DNA from: Thermogymnomonas acidicola JCM 13583 | Lineage (GTDB): Archaea > Thermoplasmatota > Thermoplasmata > Thermoplasmatales > Thermoplasmataceae | DNA length: 64,000 nt | Reading direction: 5' to 3' | NCBI RefSeq assembly: GCF_001316105.1 | Contig: NZ_BBCP01000002.1 | Location: forward strand, 62,001-126,000 | Shown here: piece by piece, positions 20,222 through 31,900 of the stretch | Layout: the number at the start of each line of letters is the position of its first letter | How positions within the stretch are numbered: position 1 is the stretch's first letter | Position numbers and translations under genes: made by a program | Notes under the pieces: model-generated | The model's database searches: none | What the model saw: the letters and a program-made list of their open reading frames with translations, nothing else | Told to the model about the DNA's origin: nothing

Positions 20222-21120
20222 TTGGACTACATGGAGAGGAGGAGAAAACTTGAACTGAAACCAATAATATATGTACTACCTGTACTGGTAGTATTGATTT
20301 TTTTGAATTTCTATCCCATTGCATATTCAATATACCTCTCGATGACGGACTTCAGCGTCATCCACTTCTTCAACTACCATTTCATCGGCCTTGAGAACTA
20401 CAAGTTCGTTCTGACCAGCCCGCAGTTCCTCCTGATACTTAAAAATACGGTGATATGGAGCGCGGGAAGCATAGCGGTGATGGTCCTGTGGGGGGGTTCA
20501 TACTGGCCAACATAATGGTGCAGCCAGGCCTCAAGGGGATGTCGGCCTTCAGGGTCGTGTACCTGATACCGTGGGCATTCCCCCCCGCTTTCATAACGAT
20601 CCTGATCTGGTCTAACATGCTGGCTGCGAACGGAGGGATAATAAACGATGTGCTGAGGGCCCTGCACATCCCGGCACCTTACTGGCTTACTTCACATAGG
20701 TTCGCCATGCTGTCAATGATCCTTGTTAACCTCTGGCTCTCCTTTGCATACTACACTTTCGTATACACGGCGGCCCTGCAGAGTGTGCCACACGAACTGT
20801 ACGAGGCCGCCAGCATGGACGGATACGGTGCACTCGGAAAGCTGAGGCTCGTAACAATACCACTGCTAAAGAGGCAGATAGCTTCATAACCATATTCGGC
20901 TTCATATTCACGTGGAACAACTTCTACATACCATTCCTGCTTACCGGAGGTGGCCCGGGCTACGCAACGCAGATATTCATTACCTACTCGTACCTTGAGG
21001 CCTTCAGCTACACCAACTACGCCCTCGGCGCAGCGTACGCGATTATCTCTATAATCATACTGCTGGTCTTCGTTGTACTGGCGAACAAGTACACCAGGAT
21101 GATGTCAATACTCTACTGAG
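20222..21120 (+). CDS. Sugar ABC transporter permease (MalF type)
   Basis: About 300 residues, six helices. The ATPase-contact loop reads YEAASMDGYGALGKLRLVTIPLLK, and the terminal part includes FIFTWNNFYIPFLLTGGGPG, a family hallmark. Joins lie near 20490 (G7 where five gives VLWGFILANI) and near 20882 (a G missing). The TTG at 20222 is preceded by a GGTGGT Shine-Dalgarno-like sequence four bases away and so is preferred to the ATG at 20231. It ends with TGA directly before the ribosome site of the second permease. Confidence 0.87.
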
Positions 21121-21129
21121 GTGATATGG

Positions 21130-22050
21130 TTGGAAAAGGATGTGAGTGAAAGTATCCTCAAGAATAGGAGCAGAAGGGAGTACGAATACAGGAGGAAGAA
21201 CGTCTATTACAGGAGGCTCAGGGCCATAAAGAAGATCGCCTCCTACATAATACTGACAGCGGTGGCGGTATATGCTGCCTTCCCCCCCATATACTATGCG
21301 GTTGAAACTTCTCTCAACAGGATAGGAGCACTGGTTCAGTCATCCATATCAGACCTTGTACCGGTTCACCCCCCACACTATCGAACTACTACCAGCTGCT
21401 CTTCAAGGAACCTTTCTTCTTGTGGCTCAAGAACACCCTGGTACTCGACCTTGCTGCAACCGCCATAGGTGTTGCCCTTTCGATAACCTCCGGGATAGCC
21501 TTCTCGAGGATGAACGTCCCGCTGAAGAAGGCGCTCCTCTACATGCTGCTCATACTATCTCTCTTCCCGTTCACGATCATGGTCATCCCCCCCTTCTACT
21601 TCATGTTCGCGGAGCTGAGGCTCGTTGGCTATTACAGCCTCATCATACCTTATTCAGCCGGTGCAGTCATATTCTCAAGTTACCTGATAAAGAACGCAGT
21701 TGATGCCATCCCGAAGGACTTCGAGGAGGCAGCGCAGGTCGATGGTTACACAAGGACCGCAGCCCTGTTCCGGGTGCTTGTGCCAATGTCAAGGCCCGTG
21801 ATCAGCTTCGCTGCGGTGGTGGCCTTCATGGGGGCCTTACACTGACTACGCGCTCGCGAGCACCTTCATAACCAGGGCGAAATTCTACACCATGGCCATT
21901 GCCCTCTACTATGTATCGCAGGGCACGATACACATAAACTACGGCATATACGCTGCATTCTCTGTGCTCATGGGCATACCGATATTCGTGCTGTTCTTCG
22001 TTTTCCAGAGGTATTTCATATCGGGCTTCAGCATAGCCCAGTACAAATGA
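21130..22050 (+). CDS. Sugar ABC transporter permease (MalG type)
   Basis: About 305 residues with a charged cytosolic N-terminus rich in Arg/Tyr, then six helices. The contact loop reads FEEAAQVDGYTRTAALFRVLVPMSRP. Joins: a C6 run near 21371, where four C give VHPTLSNYYQLL, and G5 at 21830-21834, where four give AFMGPYTDYALAS. The TTG at 21130 follows GAGGTGAT by four bases, like the TTG of the next gene; GTG 21121 is possible. It pairs with the upstream permease. Confidence 0.86.
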
Positions 22051-22059
22051 GGTGGTACC

Positions 22060-23206
22060 TTGGCCAGATTGAGACTCGACAACATAGTTAAGGACTATGG
22101 AAGGGGAAAAGGGGGGGTATTCGGTATCTCGCTGGACATTGAGGACGGGGGGGAATTCTTTGTCCTGCTGGGACCAAGCGGTTGCGGAAAGACCACAACA
22201 CTCAGGGCCATTGCGGGCCTGGAGACCGTTGATTCCGGGCACATCTACCTGAACGACTACGAGATAACAGACTACCCTCCAAAAGACAGGGACATGGCCA
22301 TGGTGTTCCAGAACTACGCCCTCTATCCCTTCATGACCGTGAGGGACAACATAGCCTTTCCACTCAAGAAAAGGAGGATGCCAAAGGGGGGGAGATAGAG
22401 AGCAGGGTTGAAGAGATAGCAAAGATCCTGGGCATATCCGAACTCCTTGACATGAAGCCGGGCCAGATATCAGGGGGGGGCAGAGGCAGAGGGTGGCCCT
22501 CGGCAGGGCGATAGTGAGGGAGCCCCCAGGTGTTCCTCATGGACGAACCCCTCTCTAACCTGGACGCCAAGCTCAGGACCACAATGAGGAGCGAGCTGAA
22601 GAGGCTGCAGAGGAGGTACGGCACGACCACAGTGTACGTGACGCACGACCAGGTGGAGGCTGTCACACTCGGTGATAGGGTCGCTGTCCTGAATAACGGG
22701 CGCCTGGAACAGCTGGGCAGGCCGATGGAGATCTACGAGAGGCCTAAGAATGTATTCGTGGCATCGTTCCTTGGCGATCCAAGCATAAATATGCTCGATG
22801 CGAGGCTTGAGGAGAAGAACGGGAAACAGGTAGTGACAGTGGCAGGGTTCTCCTTCGCACCTGAGATGGTGGGACTCCACACAGAATCGATCAATGGGGC
22901 AAAGCTAAAATTCGGCGTGAGGCCGGAGGATCTCCAGGTCTCCGAGGAGGGGGGGATTGCCGCGAAGGTCATAGTTGTTCAGGACCTCGGGAGGAGCAGC
23001 ATAGAGCACTACGAGGCCTCGGAGACGGGTGAGGCCATTGTCAGGGTAGCCCAGAGTTCCGAGAAGAGGAGCGAGGGGGGGAGATGGTGCACCTGATGCC
23101 CAACCTCTCAAGATCACTTGTATTCTCTGAGGACGGTGACCTGCTCACCGATTTCGACCTCAGGAACTCGAGCAGAATAAAAGCCGGTAAATCCGTGCCA
23201 CAGTAA
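22060..23206 (+). CDS. Sugar ABC transporter ATP-binding protein (MalK type)
   Basis: About 380 residues. Walker [11 protein letters not shown] is near residue 40, Q-loop [10 protein letters not shown] near 87, signature [13 protein letters not shown] near 138, Walker [17 protein letters not shown] near 160, and H-loop VTHDQVEA near 198. The C-terminal regulatory domain has KFGVRPEDL. Joins near 22391, 22482, 22524 and 23077 are all at G/C runs. The run at 22147-22153 turns the invariant IEDGEF into IEDGGEF, direct evidence for three surplus bases. Start TTG 22060 has GAGGTGGT three bases upstream. It probably energises the second importer and may also serve other permeases, as MalK/MsmK proteins can. 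Confidence 0.9.
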
Positions 23207-23207
23207 A

Positions 23208-23217
23208 TTTTAATATA
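23208..23217 (+). promoter_or_regulatory. TATA-like box of the GH31 gene
   Basis: ttttaatata lies 21-30 bases before the ATG at 23238 and directly precedes the palindrome at 23218. Confidence 0.5.
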
Positions 23218-23231
23218 TACTATTGATAGTA
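23218..23231. promoter_or_regulatory. Candidate operator of the GH31 gene
   Basis: tactattgatagta is a perfect palindrome with 6-base arms and a 2-base centre, set between the TATA box and the start codon. Its TACTAT/AGTAG composition matches the repeats over the starts at 18742 and 34013, though the spacing differs. Confidence 0.5.
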
Positions 23232-23237
23232 GTATCT

Positions 23238-25593
23238 ATGGAAATCAACAGCCTGCAGCTCAACAACCTGAGGAGGCTCAGCGAGATCTCCTCGTTCCTC
23301 TCAGAGCCCATAGCCATAGAGGCCCTGAAGTACACACTCACAGTCGAGGATTTTGAAAGAAAGGTGGCCAGGGACCTGCCTGTGGTCTCTCCAGGCCACG
23401 TCACCGGAGTTTCACTCCTTCACGACAATGAAGCCAGAATATCCTTTTCGTCAGGGATTTCCCTCAGGGTCCGTGCCTTCGAGCGTGGCATGCGACTAAC
23501 CTGGGTGGAGAGTAAGATAGACACTGGCATTTCAGATAGGTTGCTAAAGCCAGCAAAGCTGGTGCAGGAGGGCAGTGGGCCGGTCGTCCTCTCCAACGGC
23601 TCGTTCAAGCTGAAGGTGGAGGATGATGGCACGATCCACTACCTCCTTGGTGAGAGGGAGTTCAGGAGGGATGACCCGCCGGAGTTCGTTGGAGATGGAT
23701 TCAGGCAGGCATCATCAATTGAGGAGAGTGCAGGATACACGGAACCGGTGAGAGGGCCATGAACTACGACCTCCGCGGTTCCCTGCTGAAGATGTGGAAC
23801 CACGACGCCAACGGAAGTTACGGCTCCTTTGAGGACCCCCCCCTCTACATCTCCATACCCGTCTACATCGTGGAGGGTGAGGTGACCTACCTCGTCTTCC
23901 ACAACAACCCCCCCAGCCAGGGCGAGATCGACATGGACTTCAACCACCAAGGCATGATAAGGGCCCGGTTCAGTGGCTGCGGCCACGACATGTTCATCTT
24001 CCCCGGCAGCTTGAAGGAAGTCCTAAGGTGTCTCAGGGATATATCCGGCCCACAATCGCTACCACCACGGTGGGCCCTGGGCTTCCACCAGTCCAGGTAC
24101 AGCTACATGAACGGGGGGGACGAGGTAATGTCCGTGGCCAGAGGTTTTAAGGACAATGGCCTGCCCATCTCGGCAATACACCTGGACATAGACTACATGG
24201 ACGGTTACAGGGTGTTCACGGTTGACAGAAACAGGTTCGTTGATTTAGCAGGAATGAACAGGGATCTCGCATCGATGGGCATAAGGACGGTCGCGATAAT
24301 AGACCCGGGCGTCAAGGTGGACGATAACTACAGTGTCTACAGGGAAGGACTGAGGAGGGATGCTTATGTCAAGTGGCCTGACGGAACTTACGTGAACTCT
24401 CCGGTCTGGCCTGGCAACGTTGCCTTCCCTGACTTCACTGAGGAAAAGGTCAGGGATTGGTGGGGGGGCAGCAACTATGAGTCTTCGAGGAAAACGGAAT
24501 ATCGGGGGGGATATGGCACGACATGAACGAGCCAGCTGTTTTTCCAGTGAGGGGCGATAACTCACTCCCGTGGTTCGCAGACCACCACGGCAGGCTGCAC
24601 AGGGATGTCCACAACATCTATGCGATGCACATGGCCAGGGCAGCCTATGAGTATATGGTAAAGAGGAGGGGGGGGAGAGGCCTTTCATACTCTCAAGGTC
24701 TGGCTGGGCAGGCATACAGAAATACTCGGCGGTCTGGACAGGCGACACCGAGAGCACCTGGGATGCACTCAGGATAACGATACCGACCATACTGAACCTG
24801 GGGGGGCTCTCCGGGATTCCGTTCGCTGGAGTGGATGTCGGTGGCTTCAGTGGCTCGCCCTCAGATGAACTCTTCGTGAGGTGGTTCCAGATGGCAACCT
24901 TCCTCCCCCTCTTCAGGGTGCACTCCAGCAAGGGATCCAGGCCGAGGGAGCCCTGGCACTTCCCCAGGCACCTTGAAATACTGAGGAAGTACCTTAGGGT
25001 CAGGTACTCACTGATTGACCACATCATGACGCTCTTCTACATTACCAGGGACACTGGTCTGCCCATCGTGAGGCCCGTATCTATGGAATTCCCTGGAGAA
25101 GAGGTCCTGGACGATGTTGCCTTCATGCTGGGTGACAGCATCCTCGTTGTGCCGGTGCTGCAGCCAGGGCAGAGGTACAGGTACACCAAGCTACCTGGAA
25201 AAGGCCACTGGTACAGCTTCTGGAACGGCGAAAGGGTGAGCGGCATAGTTGAAGAGAGGATATCCATTCAGGACATTCCTGTCTACGTGAGGGAGGGTTC
25301 CATCATTCCAGTAAGGGATGGGGGGAGAGGCTCCGCCTGCATGTGTACACCGAGTCGGTGGCAGAGGGCAGCCTTTACATGGACGATGACGCGGTAGACC
25401 CAGGTATGCCTTCTGGACTTTCAGGTTCAGGGTGGATGGCAACAGTGTGGAATACTCAGTATTCAAGGAGGGCCAGCTGGATACGGATAACGAGTTCGTA
25501 TGCGTACTGCACATGACATCGAGTGAGGGGGGGAGGCCAGTCACCAGGGAGTTTGAGGTCACGGGCAGGCAGGGAGGCCTAACCCTCAGCTGA
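23238..25593 (+). CDS. GH31 alpha-glucosidase
   Basis: About 780 residues, the usual GH31 length, with no signal peptide, so cytoplasmic. Motifs: GTGERAMNYDLRG near 175, LGFHQSRYSYMN near 275, HLDIDYMDGYRVFTVDRNRF near 310, and the nucleophile block GIWHDMNEPAVF near 430. The acid/base region AVWTGDTESTWD follows near 515, then GVDVGGFSG and RWFQMATFLPLFRVHS. Joins lie near 23750 (a G missing), 24468-24505, near 24668, near 25320 and near 25400, mostly at G runs. The enzyme removes terminal alpha-1,4-linked glucose from maltodextrins. It directly follows the ABC importer but has its own promoter and candidate operator, so it is probably co-regulated with it. Confidence 0.9.
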
Positions 25594-27457
25594 AAGTACA
25601 AATCCGCTGGCTACCCCTTTCCATAGTCCTCCAACATCTTGAATGGCCCCGTTCCACAGGACCGGCTCTCCTTGGATCCGCACACCTGCCCCCCCTGGCG
25701 ATCTGAAGACGTAGAGCCTCAGTGCAGAGTCCCCCCCTGACTTCTTCAATATGGTGTCGACGCCATGCCTTTCCTCGCATTCTAGGATGCCTGTGCGTGC
25801 CGCCCTGTAGTGTCCCCCCCTCAGTGAGCCAAGCTCCCTGAAGAACCGAACAAGTTCCTGGTCCATTTCATCCCAGGGCATCGTTCTCCTGCAGTCCGGG
25901 TCCCTCCCTCCCCCCCTGAGGCCGGTCTCGTCCCCCCCGTAGTATATGGTCGCCAGACCGTTCAAGATGAAGAGGAGCGTGTACGCCAGCATGAATCTGT
26001 CCCTGTCACCCCTCAGGGTTGTCATGAGCCTCACGGTGTCGTGCGAGTCCAGGATGTTCATCATCCGGTCCTCGTTCTGGCCGTATAGAATGCATTCCGA
26101 GGTAACTCCTCTGACAAGGTCCGCAGCCCCCCCTATCCTGCCCCCCCTGACGTAATCTAGGATGAGCCGGCGGACGTGGTAATTTGTGAGGGAATCGAAG
26201 TGCAGCTTCCTAAGATTGGAGAAAGGCACCAGGCCTCCCCCCCCACCGTGAAGAAGCCGTCTGCTGAAGGGCCATCATACCTCAGTGCCCTGCAGGCTTC
26301 TGGGGGGAAGCGAATGCCCCCCCACATCCACCCTCACAGCATCTATGCCCCCCCACTCCTCCACATAGTACCTGATGGTTTGCCTTATCATATCAATGAC
26401 TGCCTGCGACCTGTGGTTCAGCTTGGGCATCCCGGCGTGTCCCTCAAACGTCTCGTACCCAGGAAAGTATGTGCCGCTCTTCCTCCTTGCCCTGGGCACC
26501 CTTACATACCAGTCGTTTCCACGCTCCATGAACTCAAGGAACCTCGGGTGACGGACCGACGTGTGGTTGAACACAACGTCTAGGATCACTCTTATCCCCC
26601 CCAGGCCGTGTGCCTCCCTTGTGAGTTCCCTCATGTCGTCCCCCCCGGTGCCGAGGAGGTCATCCACTCTCGTGTAGTCGTCAACGTCGTAGCGGTGGTT
26701 TGACCTGCTCCTGTATACAGGATTCAGGTATATGTAATCAGCACCCAGGCTCGAGATGTAGGGCAGCCTTTCCCTTATGCCCTTCAGCGTGCCGCCATAG
26801 AAGGATTCCCTGCTGGGCCTGGAGCCCCCCCAGGGTGCAAGGCCTGTGGCTGCCGCCGAACCAGGGGGGGTTTTCATGAACCTGTCCGGGAATATGTGGT
26901 ACACAATTCCCTGCCCCCTCCGGATCACCGCCCACAGGTACCTTAAGGGCCTCATCAAGCAGTCCCTCCTTTCCATCGATCTTGAAGTTATATGCACCGC
27001 TGCCCCCTGACGGTGAACACATCAGTGGGTATGCCGTTCACATCGAACCTTTCATGCGAAACCAGCCTTGGGCCATCGAGGAGGATTTCAACACCGCTCT
27101 TACCTGGGTTGAAGATGCCCAGGATGGTGTAACCGCCTGAGGAGTAAGCAAGCCTCAGACCGGCATCGCCGTGCACCGGGAACGGGGGGGGATGACATCA
27201 AGTGGCTTCCTCCTCGCAAGACTCTTCCGGTTCTCATCGATCCTCCTGTACTGGTTGAGCCTGATCTCGTAAAGGTACCTGCCTGGCGGGATGGGTGCGG
27301 ATATCTCCCACCTGCTCCCTGTCCTCGTGAAACGAAGGCTGCCATCACCGAAGCAGTTGAATGACCCGGACAGCCAAAGATCAACATCATCTTTCCTTGC
27401 CGGGACCGATATCCTGACCTCCTGGAGGAACTTCCTTGAATAAATGATGTCCAGCAC
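25579..27457 (-). CDS. GH13 alpha-amylase family enzyme (neopullulanase/maltogenic-amylase-like)
   Basis: About 620 residues, cytoplasmic (no signal). The N-terminal 150 residues form a beta-rich CBM-like domain (LWLSGSFNCFGDGSLRFTRTG). The catalytic barrel has YHIFPDRF, the GADYIYLNPVYRS.SNHRYDVDDY block, VILDVVFNHTS, the nucleophile in IDAVRVDVG, the acid in GEAW and the transition-state Asp in ILDSHDTVRL. Joins are near 27190, 27002, 26940, 26325 and 26240. Start GTG 27457 fits a TATA-like element near 27480. The stop overlaps the GH31 end by 15 bases. It probably hydrolyses imported maltodextrins or cyclodextrins; exact product specificity cannot be read. Confidence 0.85.
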
Positions 27458-27489
27458 AGGTGGTCAGGCCAGATAATGTCATAAAGCTG

Positions 27490-27509
27490 ATGGTTGAATT
27501 TATAACCAT
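27490..27509. promoter_or_regulatory. Inverted repeat between the divergent GH13 and trmB genes
   Basis: atggtt and aaccat flank an 8-base A/T-rich centre that overlaps the likely TATA element of the regulator gene. In a 65-base divergent promoter region next to a TrmB gene, autoregulation is a plausible role. Its sequence differs from the TACTAT-type repeat. Confidence 0.4.
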
Positions 27510-27522
27510 TGCTTAAATAATA

Positions 27523-28560
27523 GTGCTGGTCGAAGTGGAAGAAGACGTGTTCCAGGTCCTGCAGGACTTCGGGCTCTCTCCCTACGAGATAAGGGTGTAC
27601 AGGGCCCTTGTCCTAAACGGGCCGCAGACCGCGGGAGAGGTCCTCAAAAGCTCTGGCATACCGCAGCCAAGGGTATATGACGTCCTCAAGAAGCTCTCAG
27701 AGCGTGGCTGGTGGATGTATCTGCAGGCCACAGGAAAGTCTACAGGGCTGTTGAGCCATCGGTATCACTGAACAGGCACATCAAGAAGCTCCAGTCCGGC
27801 CTTTCGATACTGAACGAATACATCAGGAACTCCAAGTCCCAGAAGGACCCATCAGAGGCCAGGCTCTGGCTGGCCACAGGCACACAAAGGACAATGGACA
27901 GGATGCGATCCCTCATAGAGGGGGGGGCCTCCAGCGAGGTTATCGTTTCGGCGCCCCTGACCAAGCTCCTTGAACTGAAAAGGGAGCTCACGGAGGCCTG
28001 TGAGAGGGGCGTCACGGTTGCCATAGTGAGCTACGATGTGGACGAGGCCAAGATGATGAACGCCCTCGGGAGATCGTTTGTGATGAAGAAGAGGGAGTTC
28101 AGGGCAGCAGAGGTCTTGATCACGGACAGGGAGAATGTAATGCTGAACCTGGGAACAGATGGGGGGGATTCGATGTACAGCATATACTCCGAGGAGAGCG
28201 AGATAATACACGTGATATCCTACTTCTACTACTATACCATCTGGTACCCCCTCCTCATACGTTTCGGACTTCCCATCTGATAGGGAGCTGCGCTTCAGCA
28301 CCGCATGGCTGGCAACTGAAGCCATCCAGTCCCTGCTGGCAAGGGGGGGCCTGAAGTTAAGCGCGGACATCACATGCATACTCAGAGAAGGCGGCAGGAA
28401 GAGCTTCACCGGGCAGGTAACAAGGATCGAGAGGGTGCTTGGGCTCAAGCACACCTTCTACGTCACGTACAGGGGGGGCAAGGAGATCTCCGTGGGTGGG
28501 AGGACGGCCAGGGTTGAGGACGCAAGGCTCCTGCAGGTGAAACTCAGGCCCTATTCATGA
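27523..28560 (+). CDS. TrmB-family sugar-sensing transcriptional regulator
   Basis: About 345 residues. The N-terminal winged HTH reads FGLSPYEIRVYRALVLNGPQTAGEVLKSSGIPQPRVYDVLKKL at residues 15-60, followed by a linker helix. The C-terminal sugar-binding domain starts with SEVIVSAPLTKLLELKREL and continues to RTARVEDARLLQVKLRPYS. Joins lie near 27707 (a G excess) and at 28247-28251, where C5 should be four, giving WYPSSYVSDFPSDRELRFS. In Thermococcales, TrmB proteins repress maltose/trehalose importers and amylases until sugar binds. Placement among the importer, GH31, GH13 and GH57 genes fits that role. The GTG start at 27523 is a best estimate. Confidence 0.88.
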
Positions 28561-28930
28561 GAGTGCGGAGATACTGAACTTATACATCCTTAACCTCATA
28601 ACAGGCAACACCCTCAGGGGCTTGGGCATGCGCCAGCAGATCCCACCGCAATCCCTGCCTGGGCCAGAAGGTGCTTAACTCGCCCCCCCGGGAGGCGTGA
28701 TGGACATGGTTAAAGTCTCTCCAGAGACGGATACAAACATGGGTGGACCCGGAACCCGGACAGTCCAGCGTGGATGCATCAGCCAGTGCGGTCCCCCCCT
28801 GGTGCTTGAAAGCAAAAGGCCGCCCAGGCACCACCATATCGTGCCTGTGCAGGATAAAAATTTCTATAATCTATGAAAGAAAATGCCCCCCCATGCTGAG
28901 GGATGCCTATATGAAAAATGAGATTGGATA
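28561..28930. other. Intergenic region, no gene recognised
   Basis: About 370 bases between the trmB stop and the terminator-like hairpin of the GH57 gene. Both flanking genes end toward it. I see no coding pattern, RNA or promoter. Confidence 0.45.
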
Positions 28931-28952
28931 TGAGCCCTGAAAGTAGGGCTCA
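28931..28952 (-). terminator. Hairpin after the GH57 gene
   Basis: tgagccct and agggctca form a perfect 8-bp stem around a 6-base loop, 13 bases beyond the GH57 stop. On the minus strand a T-rich stretch follows about 15-20 bases later. It could end transcription or protect the 3' end. Confidence 0.45.
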
Positions 28953-28964
28953 ATATATGATGCA

Positions 28965-31900
28965 TCACCTCCTGATCCTGACCGCATAGGCCACAGCTAT
29001 GCCTGCAACGACAGCGACCACCACGACAGCAATCACAACTGTCGTGTACGGGAATGACTTCGCAGGAACCTTCGGGGGCGTGGTTACAGGAGATGACTGG
29101 TACCAGCTTATGCTTGACCTGAGGCCCCCCCAGACTACGTTCTGGTTCTCAGCCACACCGTGCCAGGCGATGAGCAGGCTGTCGTTCCTGCCGTTCTGAA
29201 CGATGTAGAGGAATGGCTGGTCCATTGTGTTTGGACTGGTGGTGATTGAGGTCGCATTGGAGAACCTGGGCATTGCGGAGGCCACTGTGATGTTGGTCAC
29301 GTAGAGGCCGTAACCGGCACTGGAACCGGTTGAGTAGATGATCCAGGCGTTTCCGTACGAGTTCACCGATAGGTCGATGCCGGTCAGGTTCTCATATGTC
29401 CGGTATGTGTACTCGCCCAGCAGGTTGCCACCCGTGGACATGTATGCCAGGCCGATGTTGTCGTATGAACCGTTGTAAGAGTAGAAGGCCACATACAGGT
29501 GCGAGTTCCAGCCGGATATGTAGCCATAGGAGTTACCGCTGAGGTTGAGTGCCCTGTTGATGAGGTAGTCAGAGCCCGTGATGGTGGAGGAGGAGCCTCC
29601 CATGTCACTCATGTTGAATGCCAGCAGGCTGTATGAGTATCCGGAACCATTCGTGTAAGAGGAGAGTATGTACGCCGTGCTCCCGCTGATGTACATGGTG
29701 GCATACTGGGGCGCGATCTGCAGGTGGTATGTCAGATAGTTGCTGAGGTCAGAAGGTGACAGAGTGCTGAAGTTCAGTATCTCGAGGCCACTGGAGCTGC
29801 CAAGGAGCACGTAAACGTTCGAGCCCCCCCAGTAGAGGCTTGAAATGTAGGAGCCATCGGCGCCCGGCAGGGCAACAGGCTCTGACCAGTTCACCGCATT
29901 GCTGCTTGTTGAAACGTAGAGCTCTGCTGTTCCGGTCGCGTTGGACAGGTAAAACATGTAGTACATTCCGTTTGAGTAGTAGATCTGCGGGTACGCGTTC
30001 TCCACAGGGCTGATCTGTGTGTGCGAGGTCGTGGTGACGTTTCTGAGGAGTGGCAGGCTGATGGGGGGGACCAGCGTTGCGTACTTGTGGTCTGTGGCGC
30101 TGAAAGATGACAGTGCCTGCTGCTGTGTAAGGGAACCCTCTCCCACTGTGGCCGGTGCTATGTACGTGTATATGTTGGAACTCCATGGCGGGTTACCGCC
30201 TCCACCCTGCCATCCGCCGTTGGTGGTGTTTGTCTGGTCAACGACCCTCCAGCCGTTCACACCGTACCCGTCATAGGACCCGGCAACTATGATGTACTTG
30301 TAGCTCTCGAAGTTGCTGCCTATGTAGGAGAGTGGCACGATCACAGTTATTGTCTCGCGGACAGGTTGGCAGAGGTTATGACTCCCTGCGTCTGCTCTCC
30401 GCTCGGAGTAAGCACATAGGTGCTCCAGCCAGATATGTATATCATGGTCTGCCATGGTACGGTGGAATTGGCGTTCGGGCCAGTGCCAGGTAGTAGCTGC
30501 CTGTGCTGCTCCCGTCCGAGATGAATATGTTTATGATCTGGTTGGAGAAGCCCAGTGGGCCGTCCCAGATGTTCCAGAGCTGGGCGTAGGTGAACACCCA
30601 CTTCATGTCGAACTGGTTTGCGGATACGTTTATGTATTCAAGGTCCAGTGAGCCCGGCGGTATCTGGGTTGGCTGGTCAGGTAGGTGTAGTTGCCGTCAC
30701 CGTTCGGTGGCACGGTGTTGTGGATCGAAGAGATCGGTGTGTACTCAGCGAGCGAAATTGGGAGTTTCACCATGACGGGAGAGATGTAAGACCCGGTTCC
30801 ACTCGTCCCGTTATACAGGTAAACACCCATGAAGAAGCTGTCCCCCTGGGACGTAGTTCAGATAGGTGAGCGGGATCTCCAGCTGTATAACAGTCCTGGC
30901 GTATGCCGTTGGGGGGGGTTCACTATGTCTATGTCCTGCCTCCAGGAGTTGAAGCCACTGGCGACGTAGAACCCGTAGTAGCCTTCGCCGTTGGAGAATG
31001 TTGCCGGGAGGAGTTCCACCGCATACTGGGCTGCGAAGTCTAGGTTCTGGTGGCTGTAGACCGTCGAGAACGCGGCGTTTGGCACATCCAGTGTCAGGTT
31101 GTAGTCTATGAAGGGGGGGTTGGCACCACTGAAGTATACGCTGAGGTAGTCATTCAGTACCGAGCCGTACACAGAGGCGTTGCCGTATGTGTAGATCTGC
31201 AGGTAGAGGGTCGTCGGGCTGTAGGCTATGTCGAGCTCCCTTATGTTGCCGTTCGCCTTCGAGGTGTTGTTGTAGTAGACTATTGTTCCGTTCCATGGGT
31301 TCGTAAGCGAAGGCGATGAGGCAAGGCCAGCAGAAGTCTGCACCGTGCCCCCCCACGGGTACCCGTTGAGCGTCGGGGTGTGCGCCTGCGTGTAATCTCC
31401 CATTGAGGCCGGCGTGACAGGCGGTGTGTATGGTGTGTTGAGGTAGTTGGGTACAGGTATATTCAGCTGGCGCAGTGCGTACATCAGGTCTCCCTTGAAC
31501 AGGTAGTCGAACGGCACAGAGTTGGAGCCACTGATGGTCCAGGGGGGGGCCATCTGGAAGAACCAGTCACTGCCCTCAGCAGCGTATATTGCGTTCCAGG
31601 CCCTCGTAAGGTTGCCCTCAAGGGTGTTCGCCGTGAGGTTCTGCTCAAACGGTGTGTAGTTCTGCAGCTGCACCAGGTTGTGCTCCTCCTGGAAGTTAAG
31701 GACGAGGCTCCTCACGTTATTGAGCGCCTCCCAGTAGAAGTCCTGGACCTGGTAACCTGACCACTGTGTCAGGTAGATGTTTGACTGGTAGGGCGCAGGC
31801 TTTCCGTTCCCGCCGTTCCAGCCTGCCGTGGCTATGTGCTTCAGCACCGGCAGCTGGTATCCCTCCTGCTTGACCATTTCCAGGTACTGCTGCGGTGTCA

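Noticed and set aside
13041-20302. Repeated atttttttgaattt string at about 13045 and 20288
   Set aside because: One copy codes for part of a permease helix and the other is intergenic; a short A/T-rich coincidence is sufficient.
22470-22880. Long minus-strand open frame inside the ABC ATPase gene (and many similar antisense frames)
   Set aside because: These frames mirror the codon bias of the real gene on the other strand and match no known protein.
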